Shown: one piece after another, positions 34,320 to 43,098 of the stretch
Numbering within the stretch: the first letter of the stretch is position 1
Layout: each line of letters starts with the position of its first letter
Source of the DNA: UBA6136 sp039795615
Lineage (GTDB): Bacteria > Pseudomonadota > Gammaproteobacteria > Methylococcales > Methylococcaceae
Assembly (NCBI GenBank): GCA_039795615.1
Contig: JBDKLO010000077.1
Span: 1 to 53,381, forward strand
DNA length: 53,381 nucleotides
Direction of reading: 5' to 3'
The notes under the pieces: model-generated
Told to the model about the DNA's origin: nothing
The model's database searches: none
Seen by the model: the letters and a program-made list of their open reading frames with translations, nothing else
Made by a program: the position numbers and the translations under genes

Positions 34320-36260
34320 ATGAGCAAGCAAACCCAACAAACGCCCCATGCGAAGGATCGCCTGCCTTCGAGTGCCCTGGCGCTTGTTCTGGGAACCTTG
34401 CTCATGGGTGCTGCGATGCCGGGCTTCGCGATTCCCGAGTTAGCCCCACCTTCCAAGGCTGAAAAGCCCAAAGCCTCTGAGCAGCGCGATATCCCTGGAG
34501 AAAAGGCGGCTGTCGACGAGGATCCTGATGATGACTTCTGGATCGAAAACTGGATTGGGACGGACAAGAACAAGCGTCTCATCCCAGGCACCGGAAAAGT
34601 CACACAAGGTGGAACAGGCTGGTTTGACAGTAACCCAGACGCGGGACTCAAGCCCGTAGATGCACCAGACCCTCTTGTTAGGTCGGATTTCGTCCCGACG
34701 CCAGACCGTTGGCGTTTGGCCAGTGACCTCAATCTGGTCAAGGAATCCATCTGGGACCCCTACAACCGAAATCCCTTGAAGGGGGACAATCCGGTTTTTG
34801 ATGATTGGTTCGTCAACGTCAGCGGCATTTCCGACTCCCTTTTCGAGGCCCGCGAGATTCCGACCCCGGTGTCCAATCAGGTCAGCGCCCCCAACCTCGA
34901 TAACAACGGTCAGCTGGATATCCAGGGCCGTGGCTCCCAGTTGATGTTTAATCAGAATCTGATTATTTCGATTGACATGTTCAAGGGTGACACCGTGTTC
35001 ATGCCGCCGGAATGGGAATTCCGGGTGACGCCCGTCATCAACTACAACTACACGCATGCCCAGGAATACGGATTCCTGAACATCGACCCCAGACGGGGAG
35101 AGGATCGAAGCATCTACTGGGTGGGGCTCCAGGAGTCCTTCGTCGACTATCACATTCAGGATGTGTCATCGCGGTATGACTTCGACAGTATTCGCGTCGG
35201 TATTCAGCAGATGAATGTCGACTTCAGAGGTTTCCTGTTTCTTGACAATGCGCTCGGCGTTCGCCTTTTCGGTAACCGGGACGACAATCGCTGGCAATAC
35301 AACGTGGCATGGTTCCGTCGTCTGGAAAAGAACATCAACAACGGCCTGAACGATATCACCCAAGCGCCAAGAAATGATGATGTCTATCTTGTGAACGTGT
35401 TCCGTCAGGATTTCCCCTTTCGGGGATTTACCTCGCAGTTGGCGGGCGTCTATAACATGAACCGGGAAGGTAATAACCCGAATTACTACGATCAGAACGG
35501 ATTCCCTCAACGACCGGCACTCATCGGTGCGAATCAAAGTCGCAACTATGATGTCGGCTACTTTGGCTATAACGGCGACGGTCACTTTGACCGATTCAAT
35601 CTGACCACTTCCTGGTACTACGCGGCCGGTACAGAAAACAAAAGTACGTTTACTGCAAAACCAGCCGACGTGAGTGCCTGGTTCACGGCCACCGAAGGGT
35701 CGGTTGATTTTGACTGGAACCGGATCCGCATCTCGGCCATTCATGCCAGCGGCGACAATAATCCCTATGACAACATCGACCAGGGCTTTGATGCCATTCT
35801 GGAAAATCCCCAGATTGCTGGGGCGGACACCAGTTTCTGGATTCGCCAGGCCGTTCCCCTGATTGGTGGCGGGGCCGTGGCTCTCTCGGGCGGCAATGGT
35901 TTATTACCAGACCTTCGTCCCTCCAAGATTCTAGGGCAGTCCAACTTTGTGAATCCCGGACTCAATCTTTTTGGTATTGGTACCGATCACGAAATCCTGC
36001 CGGAACTCAGGCTCTCGACCAATATCAACTATTTGTCCTTTGACAATACGGCATCGCTCCAGGCAGCCAGAAACCAGGGTTCCATTCCGAGCAGCATTGG
36101 ATGGGATGTCTCAGCTGCGGTGATTTACCGCCCGCTGTTCACCCAGAACGTAGTTACGCGATTCTCAGGGGCTACCCTGATCCCAGGGGCGGGTGCCACA
36201 GCGCTATATGGCGACCGAATGTTGTATTCATTCCTGTGCGACGTCATTTTGACCTACTGA
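34320..36260 (+). CDS. Large outer-membrane beta-barrel protein (candidate cytochrome porin)
   Basis: 646 aa with a signal peptide (hydrophobic residues about 18-38, cleavage near GFA). Residues 40-130 are polar, proline- and acid-rich. From about 190 onward alternating hydrophobic/aromatic strands recur with turns rich in N, G and D (WEFRVTPVINYNYTHAQEYG, FDSIRVGIQQMNVDFRG, RWQYNVAWFRRLEKN, FNLTTSWYYAAGTENK), and the chain ends in FLCDVILTY with a terminal aromatic residue, as in many outer-membrane barrels. No CXXCH. Length would allow a barrel of more than 20 strands. Lying between heme-related secreted proteins, it may house a cytochrome as in MtrB-like conduits, but no sequence similarity to MtrB (for example an N-terminal CXXC) is evident. 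Confidence 0.78.
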   Translation: MSKQTQQTPHAKDRLPSSALALVLGTLLMGAAMPGFAIPELAPPSKAEKPKASEQRDIPGEKAAVDEDPDDDFWIENWIGTDKNKRLIPGTGKVTQGGTGWFDSNPDAGLKPVDAPDPLVRSDFVPTPDRWRLASDLNLVKESIWDPYNRNPLKGDNPVFDDWFVNVSGISDSLFEAREIPTPVSNQVSAPNLDNNGQLDIQGRGSQLMFNQNLIISIDMFKGDTVFMPPEWEFRVTPVINYNYTHAQEYGFLNIDPRRGEDRSIYWVGLQESFVDYHIQDVSSRYDFDSIRVGIQQMNVDFRGFLFLDNALGVRLFGNRDDNRWQYNVAWFRRLEKNINNGLNDITQAPRNDDVYLVNVFRQDFPFRGFTSQLAGVYNMNREGNNPNYYDQNGFPQRPALIGANQSRNYDVGYFGYNGDGHFDRFNLTTSWYYAAGTENKSTFTAKPADVSAWFTATEGSVDFDWNRIRISAIHASGDNNPYDNIDQGFDAILENPQIAGADTSFWIRQAVPLIGGGAVALSGGNGLLPDLRPSKILGQSNFVNPGLNLFGIGTDHEILPELRLSTNINYLSFDNTASLQAARNQGSIPSSIGWDVSAAVIYRPLFTQNVVTRFSGATLIPGAGATALYGDRMLYSFLCDVILTY

Positions 36261-36299
36261 TTTAAACGACGCCTTAAGCCCTATTTACCGACGTATCCC

Positions 36300-39200
36300 A
36301 TGACACGACCCAGCCTATTCCAGTTTGTCCTCCTTATCCTCCTGGGGATCGGTTCTGTTCTGGCCAGCGAGCGCGAGGAGCCGGTCGAGCGCGAGTATGT
36401 CGAGGCAAAGTCGGCTCCAGGTCACCAAAGCCAGGCGGAAGCAGACGCCAAGAGCAAGGGATGCATTTCCTGCCATACCAAGACCGATCGTAACTCGATG
36501 CACGATAACGAGGCGGTAACGCTGGGTTGCGTCGATTGTCATGGTGGCAATGAAAAGGTCGTTGCCACGATGGCGCTCAGCCGGGAATCGAGCCTTTATC
36601 GAAGCCTGATGGATCAGGCCCATGTCCAGCCCCGTTTCCCCGAGTTCTGGAATTACCCCAGCAGCAGAAATCCCGAGATTTCCTACGCAAGGCTCAATGA
36701 CGAAACGCCTGAGTTCATTCGCTTCATGAACCCCAGTGACTACCGGATTGTGAGGCAGGCCTGTGGTGCCTGTCATACCAAGCAGATCCAGGCGGCTGAA
36801 CGGAGCATCATGTCGACGGGAGCGATGCTCTGGGGGGGCGGTGCCTATAACAACGGGATTTTGCCGTTCAAGAAATATGTGCTCGGCGAGTACTACCAGT
36901 CATTGACCGGAGAGGCCCGAAAGGAGGCTGAAGCATCCGGCGCACCGTTAGCTGTCTCAGGCATCCTCAAGGCCAATGTAGCACCCGATGCCAATATGGA
37001 TAAGAAGGGGGTCTTACCCTTGCTGGCTCCCTTGCCGGCCTATGAGGTTCTGCCCCCAGCTGACATTTTCCGCGTGTTCGAACGGGGTGGTCGTTTGATC
37101 GGTAATACGTTTGCCGAGGTAGGCTTACCCAATGAGTCCGGCTCCATCCAGCGTCTCGATGAACCGGGCAGACCCGATATCCGTCAGTCCAACCGCGGTC
37201 CTGGTACCGGTGCCCGTATTGCCATTCCGATTCTGAATATCACGAAAACCCGTCTGAACGATCCTTTCACCTGGTTCCTCGGGACGAACGACAACCCAGG
37301 GGATTACCGAAACTCGGGTTGTGCCTCCTGCCATGTCGTCTACGGCAACGACCGGGATCCCCGGCATTCAGGGCCCTATGCCAAATTTGGCCACCACGGC
37401 ACCACCCAGTCCGCTGATCCGACGATTCCTCGCGGTGAGAGCGGTCATCCTTTGAAACATGAATTCACACGCGCCATTCCGACCAGCCAGTGCATGATCT
37501 GTCACATGCATCAGCCCAACGTGTTCGTGAACAGTTTCCTCGGTTACACGATGTGGGACTATGAGTCGGATGCACCCCAGATGTGGCCTAAAGAACAGCG
37601 CTATCTGAATGCAGGGCATGCTTCCTCAGGGACGGATGTTTCGCCCGAGCAAATCATGCTGGGGCTCGATGTGAAACCTGAGCAGATCATTGGTGATGAC
37701 AAGGCGCGGGAAATTGCAAGCCATAACCCGGAAGAAGCGGCACAGCGTGGTCTTTGGAGCGATCGCGAATTCCTGAGCAAGGTGTGGGAGAAAAACCCCA
37801 AGCTCAAGGACACTCAATTCGCCGATTACCATGGCCATGGTTGGAATTTCCGTGCCATCTTCAAGCGAGATCGCGAGGGCACCTTGCTCGATAAGGACGG
37901 GAACAAGGTTCAGGACACCGATCCTGCGAAGTTCCAGAAAGCGGTCCATCTCTCATCGATCCATCTGGATCTCGGAATGCATTGTGTCGATTGTCACTTT
38001 GGTCAGGATGCGCATGGGAATGGCCATATGTACGGTGAAGTGGCGCAGGCGATTGAAATCGATTGTGTCGACTGTCACGGCACGGCCGACCGCTTGCCGA
38101 ATCTTTTGACCAGTGGGCCCTCGGCTCCCCCGGGTGGAAGCGATCTGAGCGCGCTTCGGACCCAAGATGGGCGCAAGCGCTTTGAATGGCGCGGCAATGA
38201 GCTTTACCAGCGCTCCGCCTTGTGGCCGGACCGCGAATGGCGCGTGAAGCTGGTCAAAAATACGGTCAATCCTCAGCACAAGGACTACAACGCTAAGGCG
38301 GCAAGGGCCAAAACCGTGGCCAATGATCCCTCGCAAGAATGGGGGCCCGGCGTCGATCCTGCCAATTGGGCGCACAAGAACGAGAAAATGACGTGCTTTA
38401 CCTGTCATAGCTCCTGGGCGACCAGTTGCGGTGGCTGTCACCTTCCGATTCAGGCCAACTGGAAGGCACCCAAGCATCATTACGAAAGCAAGGAGACTCG
38501 TAACTTTGCGACCTATAACCCGCAGGTTGCTCGAGATGAAATGTTCCAGATCGGAAAGCATGGTCCCGCAAAGGGAGGGCGTATTGCGCCGGTGCGATCC
38601 TCATCGGCTCTGGTGCTCTCATCCCGTAACGTCAATCGCGAGCTGATTTATATTCAGCAGCCACCCATTTCCGCGAGTGGATTCAGTTCCCAGGCTTTTG
38701 CGCCGCATTATCCTCACACGGAGCGAACGGTAGAGACCAAGACCTGTACCGATTGCCACCTTTCCAAGGACAATGACAACAATGCGATCATGGCGCAGTT
38801 GCTCCTGCAGGGGACCAACTTCGTGAACTTCCTGGGCTATAACGCCTGGCTTGGAACCGAGAACAGCATCGTTGCCGCAACCGTCACGGAGTGGGATGAA
38901 CCGCAGGCCGTCATTGGGAGCTTCCTGCATCACTACGCCTATCCGGATTGGTTCAAGCAGCATCAGGATCGTGGACGCATCTTGAAAGAGGGGCACGACC
39001 ACCGGACTGGAGGGCATGTGGGCTGTTTGCAGCTCCGTGGCGAATACCTCTACGTCGCTCAGGGTGAGGAGGGCTTTGAGGCCTATGACGTCGCCAATAT
39101 TGCCAACAAGGGCTTCTCTCAACGTATCGTTGATCGTCCCTTCTCAAGCCTGGGCCATAACACTCAGGTCAAGTCTGAAAATGCGACCTGTGTCGCGCTT

Positions 39201-40196
39201 CCGACCAATCAGCCGATCCATCCGGCACGCCGCCACCTTCCAGGTTTTGGTTTGGATGCGGAAGCGATGACGAAGCTGATTGAGGAAACCAACCTCGAAC
39301 AGAAATTCCATCCGATCTACAACTATGCCTTCGTGACGGACGCGCAGGAAGGTCTGATTCTGGTCGATATCAACACCTTGGCGGATGGGGAGCCGCGCAA
39401 CAATTTCCTTGAAAGGGAATTAACCTGGAATGAGGGGGGCATCCTCAAGGGCGCCCGTCATATCGTGATCGGGGGCCATTACGCCTACATCATTGCCGAT
39501 GCCGGCCTTGTCGTCCTCGATATGAACTACCCCTTGAACCCGAGAGTCACCAAGGTGGTTCCCCTTAAGGATGGACGTTCTGCAGCGCTCCAGTTCCGTT
39601 ATCTCTTTGTCACCGACCGGGAAGGCCTCCATGTCTTTGACGTGACTCAAATGGGGGATCCCCGTGAAGTCAAGTCGGCCCGGGTGCCTTTGGAGGATGG
39701 TCATCGCATTTACCTTGCAAGGACCTATGCCTATGTCGCAGCAGGTCGTCAGGGTCTTGCGATTGTCGACATCAAGCAGCCGGAACACCCTCATCTCAAA
39801 GAGTTCTTCACCGCGGGAGGTCAGCTGAATGACACCCATGATGTGGTCGTTGCGACGACCAATGCGAGCCTCTTTGCCTATGTGGCGGACGGCAAGAACG
39901 GCTTGAGAGTCCTGCAATTAACCAGCCCTGACAGTCAGCCCAAGTTCTATGGCTTTAGCCCGGAACCGCACCCGGAGCTGATTGCAACCTATCCGACCAG
40001 CGATGCCGCACTCTCGATCTCCAAGGGACTTGATCGGGATCGTGCCGTCGATGAGACGGGACATCAGATTGCGATTCTCGGACGCCTGGGATCTCGTCCT
40101 TTCAATCAGAAGGAAATGGAGACCCTCTATCTCGATGAGCAGGGGAGTCCCTGGTTTACTCAGGATGAGCCTGATCTCAGCAAATTCGTGAAATGA
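36300..40196 (+). CDS. Secreted decaheme cytochrome c fused to LVIVD beta-propeller
   Basis: 1298 aa, with a Sec signal peptide at residues 1-23 and no lipobox. Ten CXXCH sites at residues 55, 77, 155, 341, 398, 562, 589, 699, 710 and 816 lie within the first 820 residues. From about 905 to 1225 the chain has repeated LVIVD-type blades: YLYVAQGEEGFEAYDV, YAFVTDAQEGLILVDI, YAYIIADAGLVVLDM, YLFVTDREGLHVFDV, YAYVAAGRQGLAIVDI and FAYVADGKNGLRVLQL, i.e. at least six blades. LVIVD repeats are typical of secreted and cell-surface proteins. The propeller may dock to the outer-membrane barrel encoded just upstream or bind an external partner. ATG start follows the barrel gene by 39 nt. Confidence 0.93.
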   Translation: MTRPSLFQFVLLILLGIGSVLASEREEPVEREYVEAKSAPGHQSQAEADAKSKGCISCHTKTDRNSMHDNEAVTLGCVDCHGGNEKVVATMALSRESSLYRSLMDQAHVQPRFPEFWNYPSSRNPEISYARLNDETPEFIRFMNPSDYRIVRQACGACHTKQIQAAERSIMSTGAMLWGGGAYNNGILPFKKYVLGEYYQSLTGEARKEAEASGAPLAVSGILKANVAPDANMDKKGVLPLLAPLPAYEVLPPADIFRVFERGGRLIGNTFAEVGLPNESGSIQRLDEPGRPDIRQSNRGPGTGARIAIPILNITKTRLNDPFTWFLGTNDNPGDYRNSGCASCHVVYGNDRDPRHSGPYAKFGHHGTTQSADPTIPRGESGHPLKHEFTRAIPTSQCMICHMHQPNVFVNSFLGYTMWDYESDAPQMWPKEQRYLNAGHASSGTDVSPEQIMLGLDVKPEQIIGDDKAREIASHNPEEAAQRGLWSDREFLSKVWEKNPKLKDTQFADYHGHGWNFRAIFKRDREGTLLDKDGNKVQDTDPAKFQKAVHLSSIHLDLGMHCVDCHFGQDAHGNGHMYGEVAQAIEIDCVDCHGTADRLPNLLTSGPSAPPGGSDLSALRTQDGRKRFEWRGNELYQRSALWPDREWRVKLVKNTVNPQHKDYNAKAARAKTVANDPSQEWGPGVDPANWAHKNEKMTCFTCHSSWATSCGGCHLPIQANWKAPKHHYESKETRNFATYNPQVARDEMFQIGKHGPAKGGRIAPVRSSSALVLSSRNVNRELIYIQQPPISASGFSSQAFAPHYPHTERTVETKTCTDCHLSKDNDNNAIMAQLLLQGTNFVNFLGYNAWLGTENSIVAATVTEWDEPQAVIGSFLHHYAYPDWFKQHQDRGRILKEGHDHRTGGHVGCLQLRGEYLYVAQGEEGFEAYDVANIANKGFSQRIVDRPFSSLGHNTQVKSENATCVALPTNQPIHPARRHLPGFGLDAEAMTKLIEETNLEQKFHPIYNYAFVTDAQEGLILVDINTLADGEPRNNFLERELTWNEGGILKGARHIVIGGHYAYIIADAGLVVLDMNYPLNPRVTKVVPLKDGRSAALQFRYLFVTDREGLHVFDVTQMGDPREVKSARVPLEDGHRIYLARTYAYVAAGRQGLAIVDIKQPEHPHLKEFFTAGGQLNDTHDVVVATTNASLFAYVADGKNGLRVLQLTSPDSQPKFYGFSPEPHPELIATYPTSDAALSISKGLDRDRAVDETGHQIAILGRLGSRPFNQKEMETLYLDEQGSPWFTQDEPDLSKFVK

Positions 40197-40259
40197 GGAT
40201 GATCCCAGACGTCATCCTCAAAGGGAGACCCTGCGGCCCAGAGCATCAGGGACGATGCG

Positions 40260-41069
40260 ATGGCCTTTAATCTCGACACTTTTCTGGTTCAAATCGGATC
40301 AGAACAAATCCTGGATGGCGGAGGTTTAGCGGTTCTTGCGGCGAGCATTTTGATCGCCTGCAGCATTCAGGTGCTTTTTTTGCGGGTACTGGATCGAAAG
40401 ACCCTGAAGCATTGTCATGAGGTCGGAGGCTATTATTTCTCCGTGGTGGCGACGCTTTACGCCGTTTTGATTGGACTCGTTGTGTTTGACGCCCAGACCC
40501 GCTTTGAAGGTTCCAAGAATAATGTCGAGAGTGAGGCGGCGGCGGGCATGATGACCTACATCCTGGCAAAGTCTCTTCCGGAGCCTGCCGGGACTCCCAT
40601 TCGACAACATTTCAAGAATTATGTGTCCCGCGTCATGGACTATGAGTGGGACACGATGAAACTGGGGAAAATGGACGAAGGGGCTCGCGATGAACTGATC
40701 GCCTTCAGTGAAGCCCTCTCCCGATACAACCCGATCACGCCCAAGGAACAAATTCTCTACGATAAGCTGTATGACAATCTGGCGTCGGTCTGGGATATGC
40801 GGCGTCAGCGACTGGATGATGCAACCTATAGAACGACCCGACTGGGTTGGAGTTGCATTCTGATTGGGGGGGCTGCCACCATCTTCTTCGGCTTCTTCTT
40901 CGCCATGGACAATCTTCCATTGCAGATGGTCATGACGGCGATTCTGACCCTCATCATTTCGCTAAACATCTATTTGGTCTACCAGTATGGCAATCCCTAC
41001 GCAGGTGAAATCAAGATCAACAAGACCTCATTCCAGCATTTGCAGGAATACGTCATGCATGACAGGTAA
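40260..41069 (+). CDS. DUF4239 bestrophin-like membrane protein
   Basis: 269 aa, ATG with AGGGA upstream. TM helices at about 22-44, 58-80, 198-217 and 222-242 enclose a helical soluble region. The signature CHEVGGYYFSVVATLYAVL followed by GLVVFDAQTRFE (about residues 51-84) marks the DUF4239 / bestrophin-like family, related to ligand- or Ca2+-gated anion channels; bacterial function is unknown. A paralogue with the same signature begins at 52695. It follows the decaheme-propeller gene by 63 nt and its stop overlaps the next start (TAATG), tying the next gene to it. Its presence in an electron-transfer operon suggests charge-balancing ion flow, an inference. Confidence 0.85.
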   Translation: MAFNLDTFLVQIGSEQILDGGGLAVLAASILIACSIQVLFLRVLDRKTLKHCHEVGGYYFSVVATLYAVLIGLVVFDAQTRFEGSKNNVESEAAAGMMTYILAKSLPEPAGTPIRQHFKNYVSRVMDYEWDTMKLGKMDEGARDELIAFSEALSRYNPITPKEQILYDKLYDNLASVWDMRRQRLDDATYRTTRLGWSCILIGGAATIFFGFFFAMDNLPLQMVMTAILTLIISLNIYLVYQYGNPYAGEIKINKTSFQHLQEYVMHDR

Positions 41070-41824
41070 TGCGACGTCGAGGTCCTGATCCTTTTCTGGT
41101 TCTGAACCGTTCAGTCGTTGTAGCGGTTTTTTTTTGTTGGGTCATCCCCTCCCTGCCAAGCTTTGCAGGATCATCCGGTTCTGCCCATTATCGTCTCCGG
41201 GTGACACCGGATTATGATTCCCCTGGCGTGTCCCTGATCTCAGAGTTCAACGTCTACGGTGGTGCCCTCTACACCAATGCCATGATGGATTACTTGACGG
41301 AAGACGGCTGGGATGTTGGCATCAACTCGTTCAATATTCCTGTTGCAGGGACGGCCAGTGCGAATGGGAAGCAGTACGACACCTTTCTCAATATCACCAA
41401 GTTTTTCTTTCCAACGGAGGACTTGATCATCGGCCTCGGGACCCAGAACGGAACCCACTTCTCGGGAGGGGGCAGGCAGCTCAATAACTTTGATTTTGCC
41501 CAGATGACCTATGAGTGGGACGACTGGTTGAAGTTGACGGCAGGAGGCTACTACGTTAACAGTGCACTATCCGATACGCGTCAAAATGGAGGTGCTTTGG
41601 TTGGCATCGACATCATGTTCATTCCCCAGGTCTTTTGGACCGAGATGGACTGGCTCAGCGGCAATAACAATTTGAGTGGTGCCGTCGTCAATAATTTCTG
41701 GCGGGTGACCAATCAGGTCACAGTGTACGCCGGTCTTCAGATCCCAGCTGAAAACGCGGTCAACGACTACGCAGGCATCTTGGGATTTGCTTTCAATCCC
41801 AATCCGATGGAGGGCTCTCATTAG
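41069..41824 (+). CDS. Small outer-membrane beta-barrel-like protein
   Basis: 251 aa, ATG overlapping the previous stop by one base. Signal peptide to about residue 33 (hydrophobic stretch VVVAVFFCWVIPSLPSFA). The mature part has alternating strands with aromatic residues (FNVYGGALYTNAMMDYLTED, FLNITKFFFPTEDLIIGLGT, NFDFAQMTYEWDDWLKLTAG, VVNNFWRVTNQVTVYAGLQ) and DYAGILGFAFNPN near the end, in line with an 8- to 12-strand barrel. No heme motifs. Last gene of the plus-strand run; it converges on the CFA synthase gene with an 8-nt gap. No family recognised beyond outer-membrane-like. Confidence 0.7.
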   Translation: MRRRGPDPFLVLNRSVVVAVFFCWVIPSLPSFAGSSGSAHYRLRVTPDYDSPGVSLISEFNVYGGALYTNAMMDYLTEDGWDVGINSFNIPVAGTASANGKQYDTFLNITKFFFPTEDLIIGLGTQNGTHFSGGGRQLNNFDFAQMTYEWDDWLKLTAGGYYVNSALSDTRQNGGALVGIDIMFIPQVFWTEMDWLSGNNNLSGAVVNNFWRVTNQVTVYAGLQIPAENAVNDYAGILGFAFNPNPMEGSH

Positions 41825-41832
41825 CGCGAAGT

Positions 41833-43098
41833 TCAGGGGAGAGGGCCGCGGTAGACAGGTTTCTGGAACAGCATGTGGAGATCGCCTAGAGCGCGCTCTT
41901 CATAACCGCCCTCGCAGTAGGCCAGATAAAACTCCCAAAGTCGGATGAATGCCTCGGAGTAGCCCAGAGATTTGACCTTCGGCAGGTTCTCAAGGAAGCG
42001 CTCCCGCCAGGTTCTCAGGGTTCTTGCGTAGTGAGGCCCAATGTCACGCAGATACACCAGCTGAAGATCTGTTGCCTGGGTTGCGGCATGAACCAAGGGT
42101 TCAATAGCGGGAATGCAACTGCCTGGAAATATATAGCGTTTAATGAAGTCCACCTCATCACGGGCGCTGAGATATTGGCGGTCATTGATGGTGATGGCCT
42201 GAATCAGCATCAACCCTTCTGGCTTCAGAAGTTGGCTGCATTGCTTGAAAAAGGCCTCAAAGAACTGATGTCCCACCGCCTCGATCATCTCGATCGAAAT
42301 CAGCTTGTCGTATTGGCCTTCGAGATTCCGGTAGTCTTCTTTGAGGAGTGTGATCCGGTCCTTAAGGCCTGCAGCCTCAATCCGTTCGGAAGCGAGCTGG
42401 TGCTGGCGTTCAGAGATCGTCGTCGTCGTCACATGGCAGCCGTAGTGCGTCGCGGCATGGATAGCAAAGCCTCCCCAGCCGGTTCCGATTTCGACCACGC
42501 GATCACCCGGCTGAAGATCCAGCAGCTGGCATACGCGTTCAAGCTTGGCCTTTGAGGCCTCCTCAAGGCTGATGTGCTCTGGCTCGAAAAGGGCGCAGGA
42601 ATACATCATCGAATCATCCAGGAAGGTCTGGAAGAAATCATTCCCAAGGTCATAGTGGGCAGCAATATTTCTTCGGCTTCCTGATTGATTGTTCCGGTTC
42701 AGCCAGTGAAGCCATCGCCGGGCCGGCGTCATCACGAGCGAAAGTCCCCCATCCAGACCTTCCATCACGGGACGATTACGAACCATCAGCCGAATCAGTC
42801 CGGGAAGATCGGAACAGTTCCAGTCTCCTGCTATATAGCTTTCAGCGCAACCGAGGCTTCCGCCAAAGACCGTATTCCCATAAAAGGCCGGATGGGAGAT
42901 TTCAAGACGAATGGAGAGTGGAAAAGCTTCTGTGGGTCTTCCGAAAGTGTAGGTTTCCCCGTCCACCAGAATCAGTTCCCCTTCCTCAAGTCCCCGGAGT
43001 TGCCGAAGGAGGAGATAACGCGCCCACCGGTTGATTCGGCCTTTTCCTTCGGATCTTGAGAAGCTGTCATTTTCAACGGCGATGGACGTTTTACTCAT
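41833..43098 (-). CDS. cfa: Cyclopropane-fatty-acyl-phospholipid synthase (full-length)
   Basis: 421 aa from the ATG at 43098 (AGGAA upstream), overlapping the DUF1365 stop by 8 nt; 15 more open codons lie upstream but are not needed. Transfers a methylene from S-adenosylmethionine to cis double bonds of membrane phospholipids. N-terminal CFA domain (about 1-110), then NIAAHYDLGNDFFQTFLDDS, MMYSCALFEP with the conserved Cys, SAM loop VVEIGTGWGGFAIHAA, and SIEMIEAVGHQFFEAFF with the Glu and His that bind bicarbonate in E. coli Cfa; RYIFPGSCIP follows. The SAM loop reads GTGWGG rather than the common GCGWGG. It is the last gene of the lipid operon. Confidence 0.94.
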   Translation of the reverse strand: MSKTSIAVENDSFSRSEGKGRINRWARYLLLRQLRGLEEGELILVDGETYTFGRPTEAFPLSIRLEISHPAFYGNTVFGGSLGCAESYIAGDWNCSDLPGLIRLMVRNRPVMEGLDGGLSLVMTPARRWLHWLNRNNQSGSRRNIAAHYDLGNDFFQTFLDDSMMYSCALFEPEHISLEEASKAKLERVCQLLDLQPGDRVVEIGTGWGGFAIHAATHYGCHVTTTTISERQHQLASERIEAAGLKDRITLLKEDYRNLEGQYDKLISIEMIEAVGHQFFEAFFKQCSQLLKPEGLMLIQAITINDRQYLSARDEVDFIKRYIFPGSCIPAIEPLVHAATQATDLQLVYLRDIGPHYARTLRTWRERFLENLPKVKSLGYSEAFIRLWEFYLAYCEGGYEERALGDLHMLFQKPVYRGPLP

